From Plasmopara viticola (taxonomy: Eukaryota > Oomycota > Peronosporomycetes > Peronosporales > Peronosporaceae): a DNA stretch of 64,000 bases. Location: assembly GCA_001695595.3 (NCBI GenBank), contig MBPM02000008.1, forward strand, positions 1,054,001 to 1,118,000. Direction: 5' to 3'. Below are positions 29,139 through 42,199 of this stretch, piece by piece. Positions within the stretch are counted from its first letter, which is position 1. Each line of letters opens with the position of its first letter. The notes beneath the pieces are model-generated. The model was not told where the DNA came from. It was given only the letters and a program-made list of their open reading frames with translations, and did no database searches. A program made the position numbers and the translations under genes.

Positions 29139-31253
29139 ATGGCGGCCGTTGGCGGTCCTCCCATCAGCAATGGACTCGTCTCTACCTATACGCTCGAAAT
29201 GGAAGAAGAGGTTCTAGACACGTCACGGCACACTCCCAACGGCGTGACGTCGGCGCATTTACGGCGGTACCATCAGCAGTGCAACACGCAACTAGACACG
29301 ACGTTGCAACGCTTTCGAGAGCGGCAAGAGCGTGATCGCCGCGCTCGTCCGCGGTCATTTCACTCTCCTTTAAGGTTGTCAAGTCACGGCGCTCCTGATC
29401 GCGTACCAACGGATCCCCATCGATGGAAATTACTGCGTGAGAGTAGTAGTATTTGTGTGTACCGCGATCGAATTCAACAGGACCGAACGAGTACCGTACA
29501 AGCGCTTGGTACAATCCATGGGTCCTTGACCGATGTCATGAATGGACTGTACGCAGATTCGACAGCGACTGCTAGGGTTCTGCAACTCTTGCTCAGTCCA
29601 AGGTCTTTGGACGCACGTGTGTTGCAAGTGGACAAAAGGGGTACGGATACAAACCCCTTTCAGTTCTCGGGGATCGTGTGGATGGCCCTCAAGGTGCCTG
29701 GTCTTGGCTTTTGCAGGCACCGGGACTTTGTGTGCTTTAAAAAAATGGATGTGAGAAAGGACGAAATGGGCCAAGAGTTTGGGTACATGGTGTTGCATTC
29801 AATTGACCCATTAATAGATGACAAGGCCGTTGCGACCATTGACTCAAATGCGCCAATTGGTGTCACGTGGCGTGACATTCCCCGTCCAGATGCCACGTCT
29901 GGGTCCAATAATTATGTGCGTGGATTTATCTCGCTTGCGATCGTGTTTCAACGCGCTGGAGACGATCGGGTCGCCATGTTTGCCTACGGGCAATTCAACC
30001 CAAGTGGTCGTTTGTCCTCGCTAGTAGGCGACAATTGTATTGCTGAATGGCTCACTTCGATGGCCAACACGGTACAGAGTGGACAAGCAAAGAATCTGTC
30101 GCGACTTTTGGTCAGTCACAAGCACGAGACGAACGGTAGTGCCGACCACTTGACGTCTAGACCACGTTGCGGAGTGTGTGCACGCACGCTGTTTTTCTGG
30201 GACGCGCCGCGACATTGTCGAGGTTGCTGGAAGGTGTGCTGTCGTGCATGTCGCACCACGAAACCCATTTTTTGCGTGCACTCGCATACTATTGGCAGAA
30301 ATGCGGCTGCAAGTTTTCCGTCGGGGCCTTGCACAGAAACGTTCTGTCTCGCTTGTGTCTGTTCTGTCATCCCGTCTGGAGCAACAATCAATGCTCGTCT
30401 GCTCCAGCGACTGGATAAGAAACGCAAACGAACTCCCACGATCTTTCGTCAGACAATCACAACGTCTTCTCTTTCCGATGGATCCAATGCACAGCGAGAT
30501 ATAGCATGTCTTTCAGCGGCGGAAGTTTCGTCCATCTCGGCACTCTCATCCCGTGAGTCCGAAAGGTACCAGCAACATCGTTTGAGTCTGAATGCTCAAC
30601 CTAAAAATCGTGCGTTTGTGCAATGGGATTTAATTGGCCAAGAAGAAGGACGAGAACAAGATACGACGTCGCGCACCGTCTTGGAAATGCTCGAGCACTA
30701 CCAGATGCAATGTCATGACACGGTCTCGGAAGTCTCTTCGTCGAACGTTGGCACGTCCTTGCGGACGTTTACGTCGGCAGATCTGACGTCGACAGCCAAG
30801 ACGCCTTTTCAACTTGCTCGATATCCTTCTGGGCACAGTCTTGTGACTCACGGTCAGAGTTTTTACCACCGAGTGGGCCTTACCAAACCGTCGCGCCAGA
30901 ATCAAGTGCATTTTCAACCTGACCGTCCTGACTCCTTTAACTTTCAAGCTCAGGGCAGTTTTTGGTTGCCACGCCAATCAACTTTAGTCAAAAAGCCGAT
31001 CGAGATAAAGTCGCAATTGGGCGACGATTATTACCAGCGTCTGTTGCACAATTACTTGCTTCACACGAATAGCAACCGCAGTTTGGCAAGCAGCTACGGG
31101 ACAATCGCGAAAGTGTCACAGCCGCCAGTCTCGCAAGAGTCGCATCTCGTGTCTGAGCTGTCAACTAATGCACGGGCTGCGACCGACTACGCGTGTTGTC
31201 AAGAAATGTCCCCTCTTTCGCCGGATGTCAAGATTTACCGTAGGTTCAAGTGA
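29139..31253 (+). CDS. START-domain protein with a FYVE-like zinc finger
   Basis: A 704-residue single-exon protein. Residues about 90-305 look like a START lipid-binding fold: WKLLRESSSICVYRD, the YADSTATARVLQLLL helix, FQFSGIVWMALKVP, REFGYMVLHSIDP-like strands, and a C-terminal helix IAEWLTSMANTVQS. A cysteine-rich module follows at about 340-405 (CGVCARTLFFW, then PRHCRGCWKVCCRAC, then CTETFCLACV), spaced like a FYVE finger but with only RHCRGC where RRHHCR-x-CG is usual. The last 300 residues are low-complexity and serine-rich. Oomycetes have many START-FYVE proteins, of unknown role, presumed to work at endosomal membranes. The start is the first ATG in frame. Confidence 0.8.
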   Translation: MAAVGGPPISNGLVSTYTLEMEEEVLDTSRHTPNGVTSAHLRRYHQQCNTQLDTTLQRFRERQERDRRARPRSFHSPLRLSSHGAPDRVPTDPHRWKLLRESSSICVYRDRIQQDRTSTVQALGTIHGSLTDVMNGLYADSTATARVLQLLLSPRSLDARVLQVDKRGTDTNPFQFSGIVWMALKVPGLGFCRHRDFVCFKKMDVRKDEMGQEFGYMVLHSIDPLIDDKAVATIDSNAPIGVTWRDIPRPDATSGSNNYVRGFISLAIVFQRAGDDRVAMFAYGQFNPSGRLSSLVGDNCIAEWLTSMANTVQSGQAKNLSRLLVSHKHETNGSADHLTSRPRCGVCARTLFFWDAPRHCRGCWKVCCRACRTTKPIFCVHSHTIGRNAAASFPSGPCTETFCLACVCSVIPSGATINARLLQRLDKKRKRTPTIFRQTITTSSLSDGSNAQRDIACLSAAEVSSISALSSRESERYQQHRLSLNAQPKNRAFVQWDLIGQEEGREQDTTSRTVLEMLEHYQMQCHDTVSEVSSSNVGTSLRTFTSADLTSTAKTPFQLARYPSGHSLVTHGQSFYHRVGLTKPSRQNQVHFQPDRPDSFNFQAQGSFWLPRQSTLVKKPIEIKSQLGDDYYQRLLHNYLLHTNSNRSLASSYGTIAKVSQPPVSQESHLVSELSTNARAATDYACCQEMSPLSPDVKIYRRFK

Positions 31254-32874
31254 CTGACGTGATGAAAGACTTGTTCATACACTTCGAAATATGTAAATTC
31301 AATCAATGAATTATAATTGCATTGTTAATTATACCGTTTTACTATCGTAACTGTGCTCGTGCGGATTGTAATCCACCAGATATAATGGTGACCGTAGTCA
31401 ATAAGCCGATACTATCAGTACTTTCGGCAGGATTGCCAAAATTATTTTGATAAATTATAAGGAAACAACTATATTACAGAAAAGGAGTAAAATCATCAAC
31501 TTCTCATATCACTCCAATCACTCACACTGCCTTGGAATAGTGACAGTGGACGTTCATCAATGGGGAAGACCAAGTCCGAGTGGGGACCTAGCACTTAAAC
31601 CACCGACATCCCGAGTCAATGATTGAAGTCTAATACGATCATCAAAGTTAATGAGATTGTCTACGAGGAAAGTCAAGTAGAAAAGAAGGTACTATAGAAA
31701 TGATCCTGTATAAGTACGGTCTTGACTCTATACAATGATAATCGTCCAATAATATATAGGTGTATTCACCCTCGCGAACAGCAGATAATAATTGGAGTTG
31801 GTTTTCACATTAAGGTCTTTGGTGTAAGCTAAGTTGTACTCAATATCGACGTAAGGATTGGTCTTGCATCTTAATTGATGGTCAGAGTATTCCGCGTTCT
31901 TTTGCAAATCGCGTATAGTTTCAAAGCCCATTTCTCGGATAATTATAAAATCCTTTAGAAGCAGTCCCCAAAAGTGCTCGGCCTGAAGTACAGTTCACTC
32001 AACAGCGTCTTTCATCTAGACACACATTACGTAGACAAAGTACAGCATCGATTTCGGGTATGCCGTTTTCGCTTGCATCTTTGAACAAAACAAGTTGATG
32101 AACATATGACATAGTTTAACACGCATTCAAGTTCAAGCATCGCCTGAGCAGCGATGTTGTTTTTCAGTAGGTTGTCCGCTATGTCTATTACTTGTTTTGA
32201 CGGACTGGAACTATGGTGAAAAGCCTACGGACTGACCCACAATTAACCGCATGTTCACAGAATTATAGAATTAGTGTCTCCTTCCGGCGAGTTGCGCGTC
32301 ACAAAATCACCATCGCAGTCGATCATGAAATCGATGCCAAGCAGTTGCAAATGATGAGCGACAGTATTTTCGGACAACGTAATGGTTGCTAAAGATGCTG
32401 AGTTTCCAAATTATAGTAGCCTTAACCCGGACGAGGAATCGTGCAAAGTGTTGCACCACTCAATACTTTCGTAGGCGCCGAGTTTTGTAGGAAAGATGCG
32501 TCATCGACGGCCTGAAAGTCAACATACCTCGCAACAAGTAGTACTACCTATATTAATATGCATTTGTTGCGAAAGTCCCTCATTGATATAAATCTTGTCA
32601 AGGCCTTCTTAGAATTTCATATAAAACTTGAAAATTAATACTATTTGTATTCATCCATTAAAAAAGAGATCCGCGACCCTCACTAACTAAAGCCTCAACG
32701 CCATTCCATGATCAGACCGCCGTCTCTCTCGCATCTTCATCACGTGTCTTGTCATCACAAAAGGCAAAGATCTCGACGAGATATACCTAATACAAAAGCA
32801 GGCTTTTCCGCGCATTGTCTCACATCTATAACCTCTCCTCTCTCCCCTCTCGGATCCATCACGATAATAGATAC
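31254..32874. other. 1.6-kb AT-rich spacer without a clear gene
   Basis: I see no intact ORF of note. On the minus strand around 32050-32400 short open pieces such as LLGIDFMIDCDGDFVT look coding-like but are broken by stops and lie in different frames. They could be the remains of a decayed gene; no family was recognised. Confidence 0.35.
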
Positions 32875-33366
32875 TTAATCTTTGGCAGGACAGTTCCGTG
32901 CCCAGTGGCCAGTGTCTCCACATTGATAGCACTTGTCCTCAGTTGGTCCGCTGTCGTCAGGGCAATCACGACGCAAGTGGCCAGACTGGCCACACAAGTG
33001 ACAACTACGCGACTCACGCAACTCTTGCGAGCAATCACGGCGCAAGTGGCCCGATTCGCCACAATTGTGGCACTTGGGCGGCTGTGTCTCCTCGGGACAG
33101 TCCCGACGGATGTGGCCCATCTGACCGCAATTATGGCACGCGCGACCACCGGCACTTGTAGGGCAATCGCGTTTAAGGTGGCCAGTCTTTCCACAGCCAA
33201 AACAGGCAGCATTGGTGTTGTAGCCACCACCATTGCCCTCGTGAGACGGGGCCTCGGAACAGTCACGGCGGAGGTGACCCCCTTGGCCACAGTTGTGGCA
33301 CTTGCGTTGATCCGTCGTCGTCTCCATCCTCACGTTGCAATCTGTCGAGAATGCATCAAGACGCAT
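32875..33366 (-). CDS. CCHC zinc-knuckle protein, CNBP/Gis2-like
   Basis: A 163-residue protein made almost entirely of six zinc knuckles of the form C-x2-C-x4-H-x4-C: CHNCGQGGHLRRDC, CFGCGKTGHLKRDC, CHNCGQMGHIRRDC, CHNCGESGHLRRDC, CHLCGQSGHLRRDC and CYQCGDTGHWARNC. Proteins of this layout (animal CNBP, yeast Gis2 and Byr3) bind G-rich single-stranded nucleic acids and affect translation. The RGG box seen in animal CNBP is absent; only a short GGGYN linker is present between knuckles 1 and 2. An in-frame ATG at 33327 would remove the first 13 residues and may be the real start. The strong repetition makes the complementary strand open too, but that frame has no sense. Confidence 0.85.
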   Translation of the reverse strand: MRLDAFSTDCNVRMETTTDQRKCHNCGQGGHLRRDCSEAPSHEGNGGGYNTNAACFGCGKTGHLKRDCPTSAGGRACHNCGQMGHIRRDCPEETQPPKCHNCGESGHLRRDCSQELRESRSCHLCGQSGHLRRDCPDDSGPTEDKCYQCGDTGHWARNCPAKD

Positions 33367-34189
33367 CAGTCGTGATCACGAGCTCTCCATCACAACGTTG
33401 TCAAACGTACCTCTCGTCTCGAACCGCAGAAATGACACATGCTCCAAGTCCGAGAGCTCACGCGTCCCACGCGATTGGTCGGTGGGACCTGAGGTTTTAT
33501 GAAGCGCAATGACCGTCGATTGGAGAGACTTAAAAGGAGGGATGACCCTTGGCATTGATTGCCTCTCTATTGAAAGCGCCAAGAGCTTCTAATCGCGTGT
33601 GCTTTTAGATGTTAATAAGTCCGCCCACTTCAGAAAAGCTTGCAAAAGGTTGACAATTGCAAGAAAGAACATTGCCAGCATCTAGACGTGAACGCTGCAA
33701 GAGAGGTGATAGATATCGAAGGCTCATAGATGTCGTTCATCCCATATCAAGGTTATATTTTCCAACGTGATCCAGAATTCTAACCAATCCAATTACGAAC
33801 CTCATACTTCAACTTCACAATACCCACCCTATAACCTTGCCATGATGATGGCCGTAAACAGTCCTGAGTCCCTACGCGCATATGGCGGCGTGTTTTAAAG
33901 TGGCTAGCCACGAGAAGCCCAAGCAACCGTACACATCGCCAAGTTTAAACTGTCATCTGTGCCTATCATACGATCTCCAGTCAGACACTAAGCACTCTTG
34001 TACGGCTGCACCAAAATCATGACACGCCTTGGGCTTCACCCATACTTGAAATACGATATTATCAGGACGATCCATGCCATACAAACGCGAAAGTATACAA
34101 GTCCATATTTAAAAACAAGCCCCCGCATATAATCACTGTGACGTCAAATGTTGTATAAACCACAAGCTGTCTTCATATAAACGTCCTTT

Positions 34190-34470
34190 ACCGTCAAATG
34201 TTCGTCCATTTTGAGCCACAACCAAGTACGCCACATGTCCAGTACGTAAAGATAAAATCATAATCCTTCCGACGAGCTGATGCAATTAACGCGTGAAATT
34301 CAGAGTCACGCAATAAATCCAGCGTGTACCAAGGAAACGGTGGACAACTGAACCAATAGTTTGTCACGACCACGTCCAGCGGCAGTTTTCCACAGAAAAA
34401 TTGCTTAGCATGATCATAGACACGAGAGCAGGATCCAGTTGCGAACTTAAAGAGCTATTTTACCTTACTC
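34190..34470 (-). pseudogene. Possible decayed gene fragment
   Basis: Reading the minus strand from about 34445 to 34215 gives an uninterrupted stretch with a strongly protein-like pattern: VYDHAKQFFCGKLPLDVVV, NYWFSCPPFPWYTLDLLRD, SEFHALIASARRKDYDFIF. It is bounded by stops on both sides and has no start. Nearby frames upstream (about 34480-34630) also look coding but are shifted. I do not recognise the family. Confidence 0.3.
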
Positions 34471-35329
34471 TGTATCACCAAAGCAAGGCACATCTTTTGT
34501 CAAGTAAAAAAATCTCTGCAGTCACGATGGTCCACAAGAACAACAGAAGTCCAGCAGAGTGCCAAAAGTATTGATTCATGTCCGAGAGCCATAGTATACT
34601 CGCTCCATATCAAATGTAGAGCCCATCGTGGCGATTGATGCAGCGATTTGAGCGTCAGAACGTCTAAATGGCCCCAAGAGACGTCGCAATGCCGTCTGAT
34701 CCTAATAAACGGAGCTTTTTACTGCGAAAATGACGTCCACATGTCCAACAGTATTCTGCCAAACAGTAATCTAGGTCACGTCCTCGCCAAAATGTCGCGC
34801 ACTTGCAAGAAGGTGGAATGCGATGGTTTTATTGTACCTAGAATATATGGTTATGAAAAAATTTGCTTCACCGCCGTCGGCGAGAGAAATGCTGACGCCG
34901 TCGGAAAAAATGCTTGCAACTATGAAAAATTTCATTGGTAAATGTACAGTACACCACTTTTCATATTTTTGCAAAAGGCACCGTAAACTCAATCGGTATT
35001 GATACCGGGTCTGCAAACCAAAGTATACTTGCCAAAATTTGTGAAATTAAATGTAGAGGTGATCACGAATCATAAGTAGGATGAGCAATTGTTCACCGTG
35101 TATCTTCCCGCAAGCCTCCTCTGTGCAAGATGCCGTCATCGCACGCATCACAGCGCTCACGTTTAACAGAAAAAAGCTTTGCTTTAGGGCTCAGACAACA
35201 CCGGCGTTGGTAACTCCAGCGGCTGTGCCTATCGTGGAGTTCTAGCCGATGATGCTTAAGGTTTCTACCTTTGCGACTTGAATAATTCTCTTCTGTATTG
35301 AATTTTTTTTAATCAATATGAGCAATCAA

Positions 35330-35660
35330 GTGCACGTCGCGTTTGCACATAGCTGCTGGATATACGCGCAATTGTACCAGGTCACGAAAAGCTATTTGGA
35401 CATTTAACAGACGCAAGCGCTCTGTACGCCGGCAAACAACTGCGAGTAGCGAAAATAAGCTGATTGATATTCTGAAAATTGAGCAAGTGAAATAAGCTCG
35501 ATCCACTTTGGCTGGATAATATGACGGTCGAGGGCGTTCATTGAGTCGGAATCGACCTTGCTGTGATACTTGAGGACGACTTTATTTCTTGTTTTTGACA
35601 TGGGCAAGTATGGCTTAATCCTAGGCATGCCGTGGCTAAGAAAGCATGTGGCTTAGATTT
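35330..35660 (+). mobile_element. Decayed Ty3/gypsy protease fragment
   Basis: At 35593-35652 the plus strand reads FDMGKYGLILGMPWLRKH. This fits the end of the retropepsin domain in oomycete Ty3/gypsy elements (usual form YDLILGMPWL followed by a histidine). The preceding 250 bp are out of frame and full of stops, so this is only a relic. Confidence 0.5.
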
Positions 35661-37999
35661 TTGGGCGAAGTAAACTTTGAGATGCCAGCCTTTCCAACAT
35701 GCGCGTTAGATTTTTCTGACCTTTCTTCTTACCGCTGTTTGTGACGGCTCCTTGATTAGTTTTAACAACTTCTGTCTTCGTAGAGACAAATTTGGTACCT
35801 CTATCATTTGTATATTTAAATTTTGATATGGAGGTATTAAAGTTTATATTTTACACCGGTAAATTTCTTTTAGTAATTAGCCAAATATCACTGGCGGCCC
35901 CGGCTGCTAAGGATCGCGAGAGGCACATTTAACGTGTACAACATAGCTCGACAGGTCAATAACTCAACGCCGCCGACAAAGCTCTGCAAGTGAGCTATTC
36001 CTTCTCAACTATCTACACAAAGCTGCGTGGTCTAGCAAAAACTCTATCCGATCGATTTGGAAAAAAAATAAGTGAAATTAGGAGGGTCAACATCTGAAAG
36101 GTTTCAACAGCATCAGGCAACATAGAAATCTTTAATGGCTTTGCTGAACAAGGCAAAGCTTTTTGGTGTCGGTTTCGACGTTATCAATAATACTATGGAG
36201 TGCTACAGCGACTCGATGAAGTTCAGAGTCGGTTTGCTACCGAACGCTATAGTGACAGTAATCGAAACCACCTGAGGTATACCGAAACCGAGTGCAAGCC
36301 AACCTTGTCGTTTGGTTTCCTACAATGTAACGCGAAGTCTTTGGTCAGGCATTGATGCGGAGCCAAAAGTGCGCATAAAGCAACCGTAAGGCCGCGATCA
36401 AACAGTAAGCATTCCTAAGCGAGGTTGCTTGACCTCTTGAAAGCCCTGCCGATATGCGTACCGCTTGCTATGGCCTGCATTGGCGAGTTTTTCATCTAAA
36501 AGTCCGCATTTTTGTTTCCAGCCTGTTATAGCGAATGTAAGAGGATCTCTCCGTGGTGGTAGGCGAATCACATAGCCGCACTTATAGTTTAGCAGCTTCG
36601 GCTGGTCAGGACTCCAAGGAATGGACCAAATGCTATCCTTCATTTTTTGTCTCTTAAATCAGCAACCTCATCAGCATGGCCGTTCCTTGCTGTGCCTGAT
36701 CCTGGAAACTTATTTTTCTACCTCTTACCTTTCGTATGGCTGCTGAGTCTCTCATTTTGTAGCGTACTCCCAGGAAGTGAAGTTGTTTTGACGACGTTGT
36801 CAATAGCATGAGGCTTATTCAACTTTCATAGTCAATAAGCCGGGCGATTGTTTGCCGGAGCAAGGCATACCGCATCATAATTATCGCCCACAGGCGGAGA
36901 TGTTAGGCGGGGATGTCTATGGTCAATTGGTTGGCAAAATTTAGCTGGCGAAACTTTCGTTCTGCGGCTGAGAAGAGGGAAATTCCCTTCCTTTCTTTGT
37001 TCAAGCGGCTCTCTGGCAGCAAGTATATAACAGCCTTTGCCGAAGGTGCAGGATCAAACGTATAGGAGGTTTTTGCTCAAAGTAACTTTTGGAAGCCGAA
37101 GAAGCCTTATTAAAAGTTTACTTGGTCATTTTAAAAAGACATGGCTTATCGGCAACCTTCTACCTGCCTTTTTATTACTATGGCCTAACCAACTTTTTGC
37201 ATGAAAGTTAAAGAGTAATTTGTAACACTCGTCTTTCTCCTACTTAATGCGCTCCAAGCCCTAGCTCTTCTAAAAAACCACAGCTATCGAAAACATTCGA
37301 GCGCTGCGATTGCTCCTTTTGTTGTGATTATCGCTCGTCATTAAATTCTGGAATTGAAATGACGCTAGGTTTCAAGCTAAAATTGAAGTTTTTGCTGTTG
37401 GGCAATATTTTGGCAAGCGGTATTTGCCTTAGCCGAAGATTTTTATAGTTCCACAATTTGGTAGGTGCCCGACTTTTTGTGTTGTTTCTATATATAAAAT
37501 TTCTGCGTATAAAGCAAACCAAGTATCGACAAGCGCTTGCAACTTTGATCTGTGCCGACGCTTCATCGAGACGCTCTCAGCTTCGTCTCTGGTTATTTAA
37601 ATGCTTCTTCTTTTCTGTTGGTGCTATCAGCTCCACTTGACTTGACAAGAGCTCTAAGAATGCGCTTGCCCTGGATTTATCTTCTAGGGTAGACTGACCG
37701 AAACATTAACAGCTACATTTCATTCATAAGAACATTAAAAGGTCTGTTGGCGTATGCAGCTGATGTCGTGAACAGTTGTGGCGATAGCGAACGATTGTGG
37801 CTATACACGCACATTTGTTCTTGTCGCACCAAAGGATTCCACACAGAGTTCAATCGTTTTAATTAATCGATATTGATTACTGTCACCTCCCATCTTACAA
37901 CCGCTTATCTTGCATACCATGTGTTGTTAAGCTTGTGGTGAATTTCTCGAGCCTCCTTTTGTGTAACCGCGACAAAGCTTTCCAGTGACAAAAGAAAAA

Positions 38000-38520
38000 A
38001 ATGCTGTATTGAAGTACTCACTTGACATTAAAAGCCAATACGAAAAACTCTGTTCCATTACTTTCAATCTCCGGGCTCTACGATCGGATATTTGCTGCCT
38101 TGTTAGCTCTGATCACGCGTTGCACGCTGTGCACATCTACGTCAGTACGAATATCATGTCAGCAGCCTTCCGTTTTCAGCTAGACAGCTACGCGTTCGAG
38201 CACGCGGCTGACAAAAGCGTGGATATCGACAATGTAGAGAGTCAGATTCAATTCTTTTCATCAATGCGCACCCGCTTTTTGTAGCCCTACAAGATCAATG
38301 CTTCGCTAAGTGTCATTCTGGATAAAATTGCAGTCACAACATTTAGAGATGGACTGCGATTGTGCGCCGAAAAAGGTGCTTTATGCATCTTTGAGGAGGC
38401 TGTGAAAGCATCACTAAACGCCAAAATGCTTTTTCTTCTAAAAATACGGACCAGAGAGGTCTTACAAAGTCAGGAGCAGGTTAAGATTTCATCAACTTTA
38501 GCTTTGCTAATGTAGAGAAG
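38000..38520 (+). mobile_element. Decayed Ty3/gypsy gag-like fragment
   Basis: Between about 38290 and 38440 the plus strand reads VTTFRDGLRLCAEKG and then FEEAVKASLNAK. This resembles the retrotransposon gag block VTVFMDGL...TFEEAV..AL.AE. An in-frame stop and lack of a zinc knuckle downstream show decay. Assignment rests on this short pattern only. Confidence 0.35.
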
Positions 38521-41500
38521 GTAGGCTTCTAAGCTCCAGACCAGCGAGTGCCAGTTTATGTTTCATCTGTGGTACTATCCACCTTTTGTGGCTGGAATTT
38601 CCTTGCGCCAAGGTTGAAAAACCGCAACCAGCAAGTATTCTAGCATGCTGTGGACAAAGAAGAGCTATAATGGTCTAGATAGATCGAGTCTCGAAGAGTG
38701 TATAGAGGTCGACAGGGCTACGTCTCGAAGGATTCTTTGTAATATATTACACAAATCGTACCTGCAAGCTGGCTTACTCAGGCAGCTGTTTACTGTTTAA
38801 GCTAACCATGAGCGTATCTATAATGTCACAGTACTTCTGCTCGCTTATAGACATTAGCGATGGCCACTGCATTATATATTACGGTGGATTTGTCGTTTTG
38901 AATACTACCGAGCTGGAACACTACCAATGTCAGGCTGTATGGACATCGCTTTCTTTCTCGTTGACCTTTGTTAAGCTTCTCACTACTAAAATCTATTGGT
39001 GCGGATACTGAATTGAGTCAATTAGAGTACTGGGCATTATCATGTAAAAAATTCATTGATTACGTCCAAAATGAAGTTCAAAATGTGCTGTGATACTTCA
39101 ACATTTAAGACACGCTCGTACAAAAAAATAATTCAATGCATACATGTGATAGCATTTTTGGAGCGGCAATCATGACTAGATGTTGAATTCAGCACAATGG
39201 ACTAAGTCTTATGAAATTATCAACTTCTCATTCGACGGAAGGACAAATTAATTACAGCGGTTAGCACACTGAGCGGCACGCTATAGGAGAGGTTGGTTGA
39301 GCTCAAAGCTGTCGAATAAACTTGCGACAATTGGTCGTCGGGTGATGTTACAACTTAGACCCCACAAGGCGTATGCTCAGACAAACTCAATTAAAAACTT
39401 TTGTATAGTCGTGCAGACTCATTGAATGGGCCACGTCGTTTACTTGCGGTCCCTCATTGAGTGTATGCTCACGTGTAAAATTCAAGCCAATGCAAATATG
39501 TGCATATTTGGCTAAGTAAAAATCCTTTTCAAAGGCCTTGGTGGCCTTCACTTACACCAAGACCATTATAAAAGACCCTTTTAAATGATAAGAGAGACTA
39601 AAAGAAGTGACTTGGCCTTGTCATTCCATACGTGTGAAGCGATGTACGCAGAAGTGGCGAGATCCTTGTCTTAATTCTTAAAGAGAAGTACAAAAACCGT
39701 TTGAGAAGCTCGATATCATAAGGCGTTAAAGAAATTAATTTCTGATCGCAGTCACAAGTCCTGGTATTGCTACTACCAAAACGAATGTTCTGTGTAGTGT
39801 AAATTGTTTTTAGCAAACCTCTTTGATACCGCTCGAATTCCAGCAGCTTAAGGTGACGAAAAGTTGAATCCTGAGAGCTCTTGCACTGAAGGATGTGCTC
39901 GTCAAATGTTGAGTCCGCCTGCTGAACCCTATGCTGCTTACAATTTGCACAGAGCATGCGTCGCTACTCACCGCCAAGCCAAATATATGTCTATTATTGC
40001 GGAGTATAATTCTTAGAACTTTTGTAGGCCACAAAAACCGAATAGTTTGAGTACCGCCTCATCTTATTGCCCTGCTTATGCGCTATCTTATGTCACGACT
40101 GTAGTTTCAATAGTAGCATGACTGATTTAAGCCACGCTACGCAAAATGACATGTGCTTAGTTTTGGCAAGATTTCAGAAAGCAAAACATTTGATGACTCG
40201 GTCGATAAATTCAAGTGCGATTAGACGCAAGGCCACCATAGGTCATGAATAGCGCTAATTCATCGTAATATCACATCGTAAAGGTGACTCCCCAGTACTT
40301 TTATTTCAATGTATAAAAAAAACGTTTTTTGCGCCAGCTTATGATTGCCATAGACCCTCATCGTTTCCCAGCTTCCATCCTTGAGAACATCAATGCCACT
40401 TTTACCCTTCTGTTCCAGAGCAGAAGATTATATCTTTTTCTCCTTCAAAGCTAATTACGCTCATTGTGAGCGGTCATGATTTAAATAATGATCATTCTCT
40501 ACGTCGGCATCATTAGATAGCTATCTGCAGCCGTACTTGTTTAAGTATCGAGCAAGAAAAAAACTCAAAAGCAAAAAGTTACGGCAACCCTGGGGAACTT
40601 AGAAATCAGTGTAGTCAATCTGCCATCGAGTTATTGAAGCCGACTTTTAGCGAGAATGGAGCAGTATACTCATGTATTTCCTAGCATTCGAAGCTGGTTT
40701 GAAAATCTGAAAGACTTGCTGGCTTCAAGGGGGTGTAATACGTGGTAATATATGGTTTCGACACGGTCACTGCGCATCTGAGTGCGTCCTCTAGTTCTAG
40801 AAGATCCCCGTTAAAAAAACTAAGCAAAAAGGGGTAGAGACGCCAGCGTCGATACGTAACTTCTAATTAGTATGAGTCTATATGCAAAACGTCTAGTTTC
40901 ATGTTTTGTAAGCGAAAGCATTTAGCCCTTACTAGAAAGAAAATCTACGCGTAGATACTCTTTGTTTATTGTCCACCATAAAAAAATTTACGGAGTATCG
41001 GTCATTAAGCGTGTATATATTATCTAGCTCTTCAGTACAAAATACCACCATCCTATTGATATATAAATTTAAGTCACACAAAGTGGTCATACCAACACCT
41101 AGTGTAGTACGCTGGGCTCATAAAACTTCTATGTAGTTGTGTTTCTGCGACTTATTGCTCGCAACATCATGCTTAATGCTTTCGTAGCGCAAGAGATAGA
41201 CGTCGAATTAGCTTTTCTTATGGTCCCAGCAACTTCAGCGCTAGCGGCCAGAAATGCAGTCTTCCCTTTGACGCTGAAAAATGTCGATTATTGATATCTA
41301 TATTTGTCTTGTTATTTCAATTTTGTCGGCCAAATATAGCTATAAAAGTCGTGGCTTCCGATGTTTTTTTTGTTTGCGCGCGCGTCGCAAATTACTAAGT
41401 AAATACTAAGTGTTCTACTTGCTTACACATTGTGGGAGGGATAACTTTAGCAAGTCTGTCAAATATGTCACCTTCATCGAGCCTTGAGCTTCAATACAGT

Positions 41501-42199
41501 GCCACAGCAAGATGCAAGGGTTTGCTTTTCCACTCAAGAAGAACGGTAGGTATCTTGCTGAGCATTGTTTAATAAAAATTTAGTGTGTATGGGCATGCTG
41601 TCCTGTGAACGCCGTTATACGCCTGCACATCGATACACCTCTTCAGCGGCACGTTTCACTCGCTCTGGCTGACTTTCGGACTCCGTTTGGTTTAATGTTG
41701 ACATGTACAGCCTGGCGCCGAAAAGCCTTCAGGTTACTCTGGGAGTCCATGATGTCACACAAACAAGGAACGGCATTGCTCTTTGTCACCTCTGCGCGTA
41801 TGGTATCACCGCTAAATGATCCTTTCAGCTTATTGATCATAATGATCACAACATTGGCATTGCTTGTATTGGCATTTGGAAAGCCGAGCAAAACAATTGA
41901 CCTACAGCATCGTAACAGAACATGAGAATGGGCTTTTACGGTTAATAATCGGTTAGTACGGTGCCTTTTACGCTAACGTGAATATCTTTGCCGCATATTT
42001 ATGCGTATCATGTACGGTCACGCTTCCTAAAATGGCAGCACATAGTGGGCGAGACGGCCAAAAAAAACAATTTGTGTCATGTCGAGGATCGGCGCAGCTT
42101 AGCCTAAAAAAATCTTTGTGTTTTGGAACAAGAAATATGCGTGCGAAGTGAAGCTTTCAATAGCTACGACAGCCGTAGGGGTATTTCAAGCTACGATCT

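Noticed and set aside
32815..33375. Open frames on both strands over the zinc-knuckle gene
   Set aside because: The repeated CCHC codons keep the opposite strand open, but only the minus frame gives zinc knuckles.
41605..41925. 106-codon plus-strand frame in the desert
   Set aside because: No conserved pattern, no credible start, and the opposite strand is equally open.
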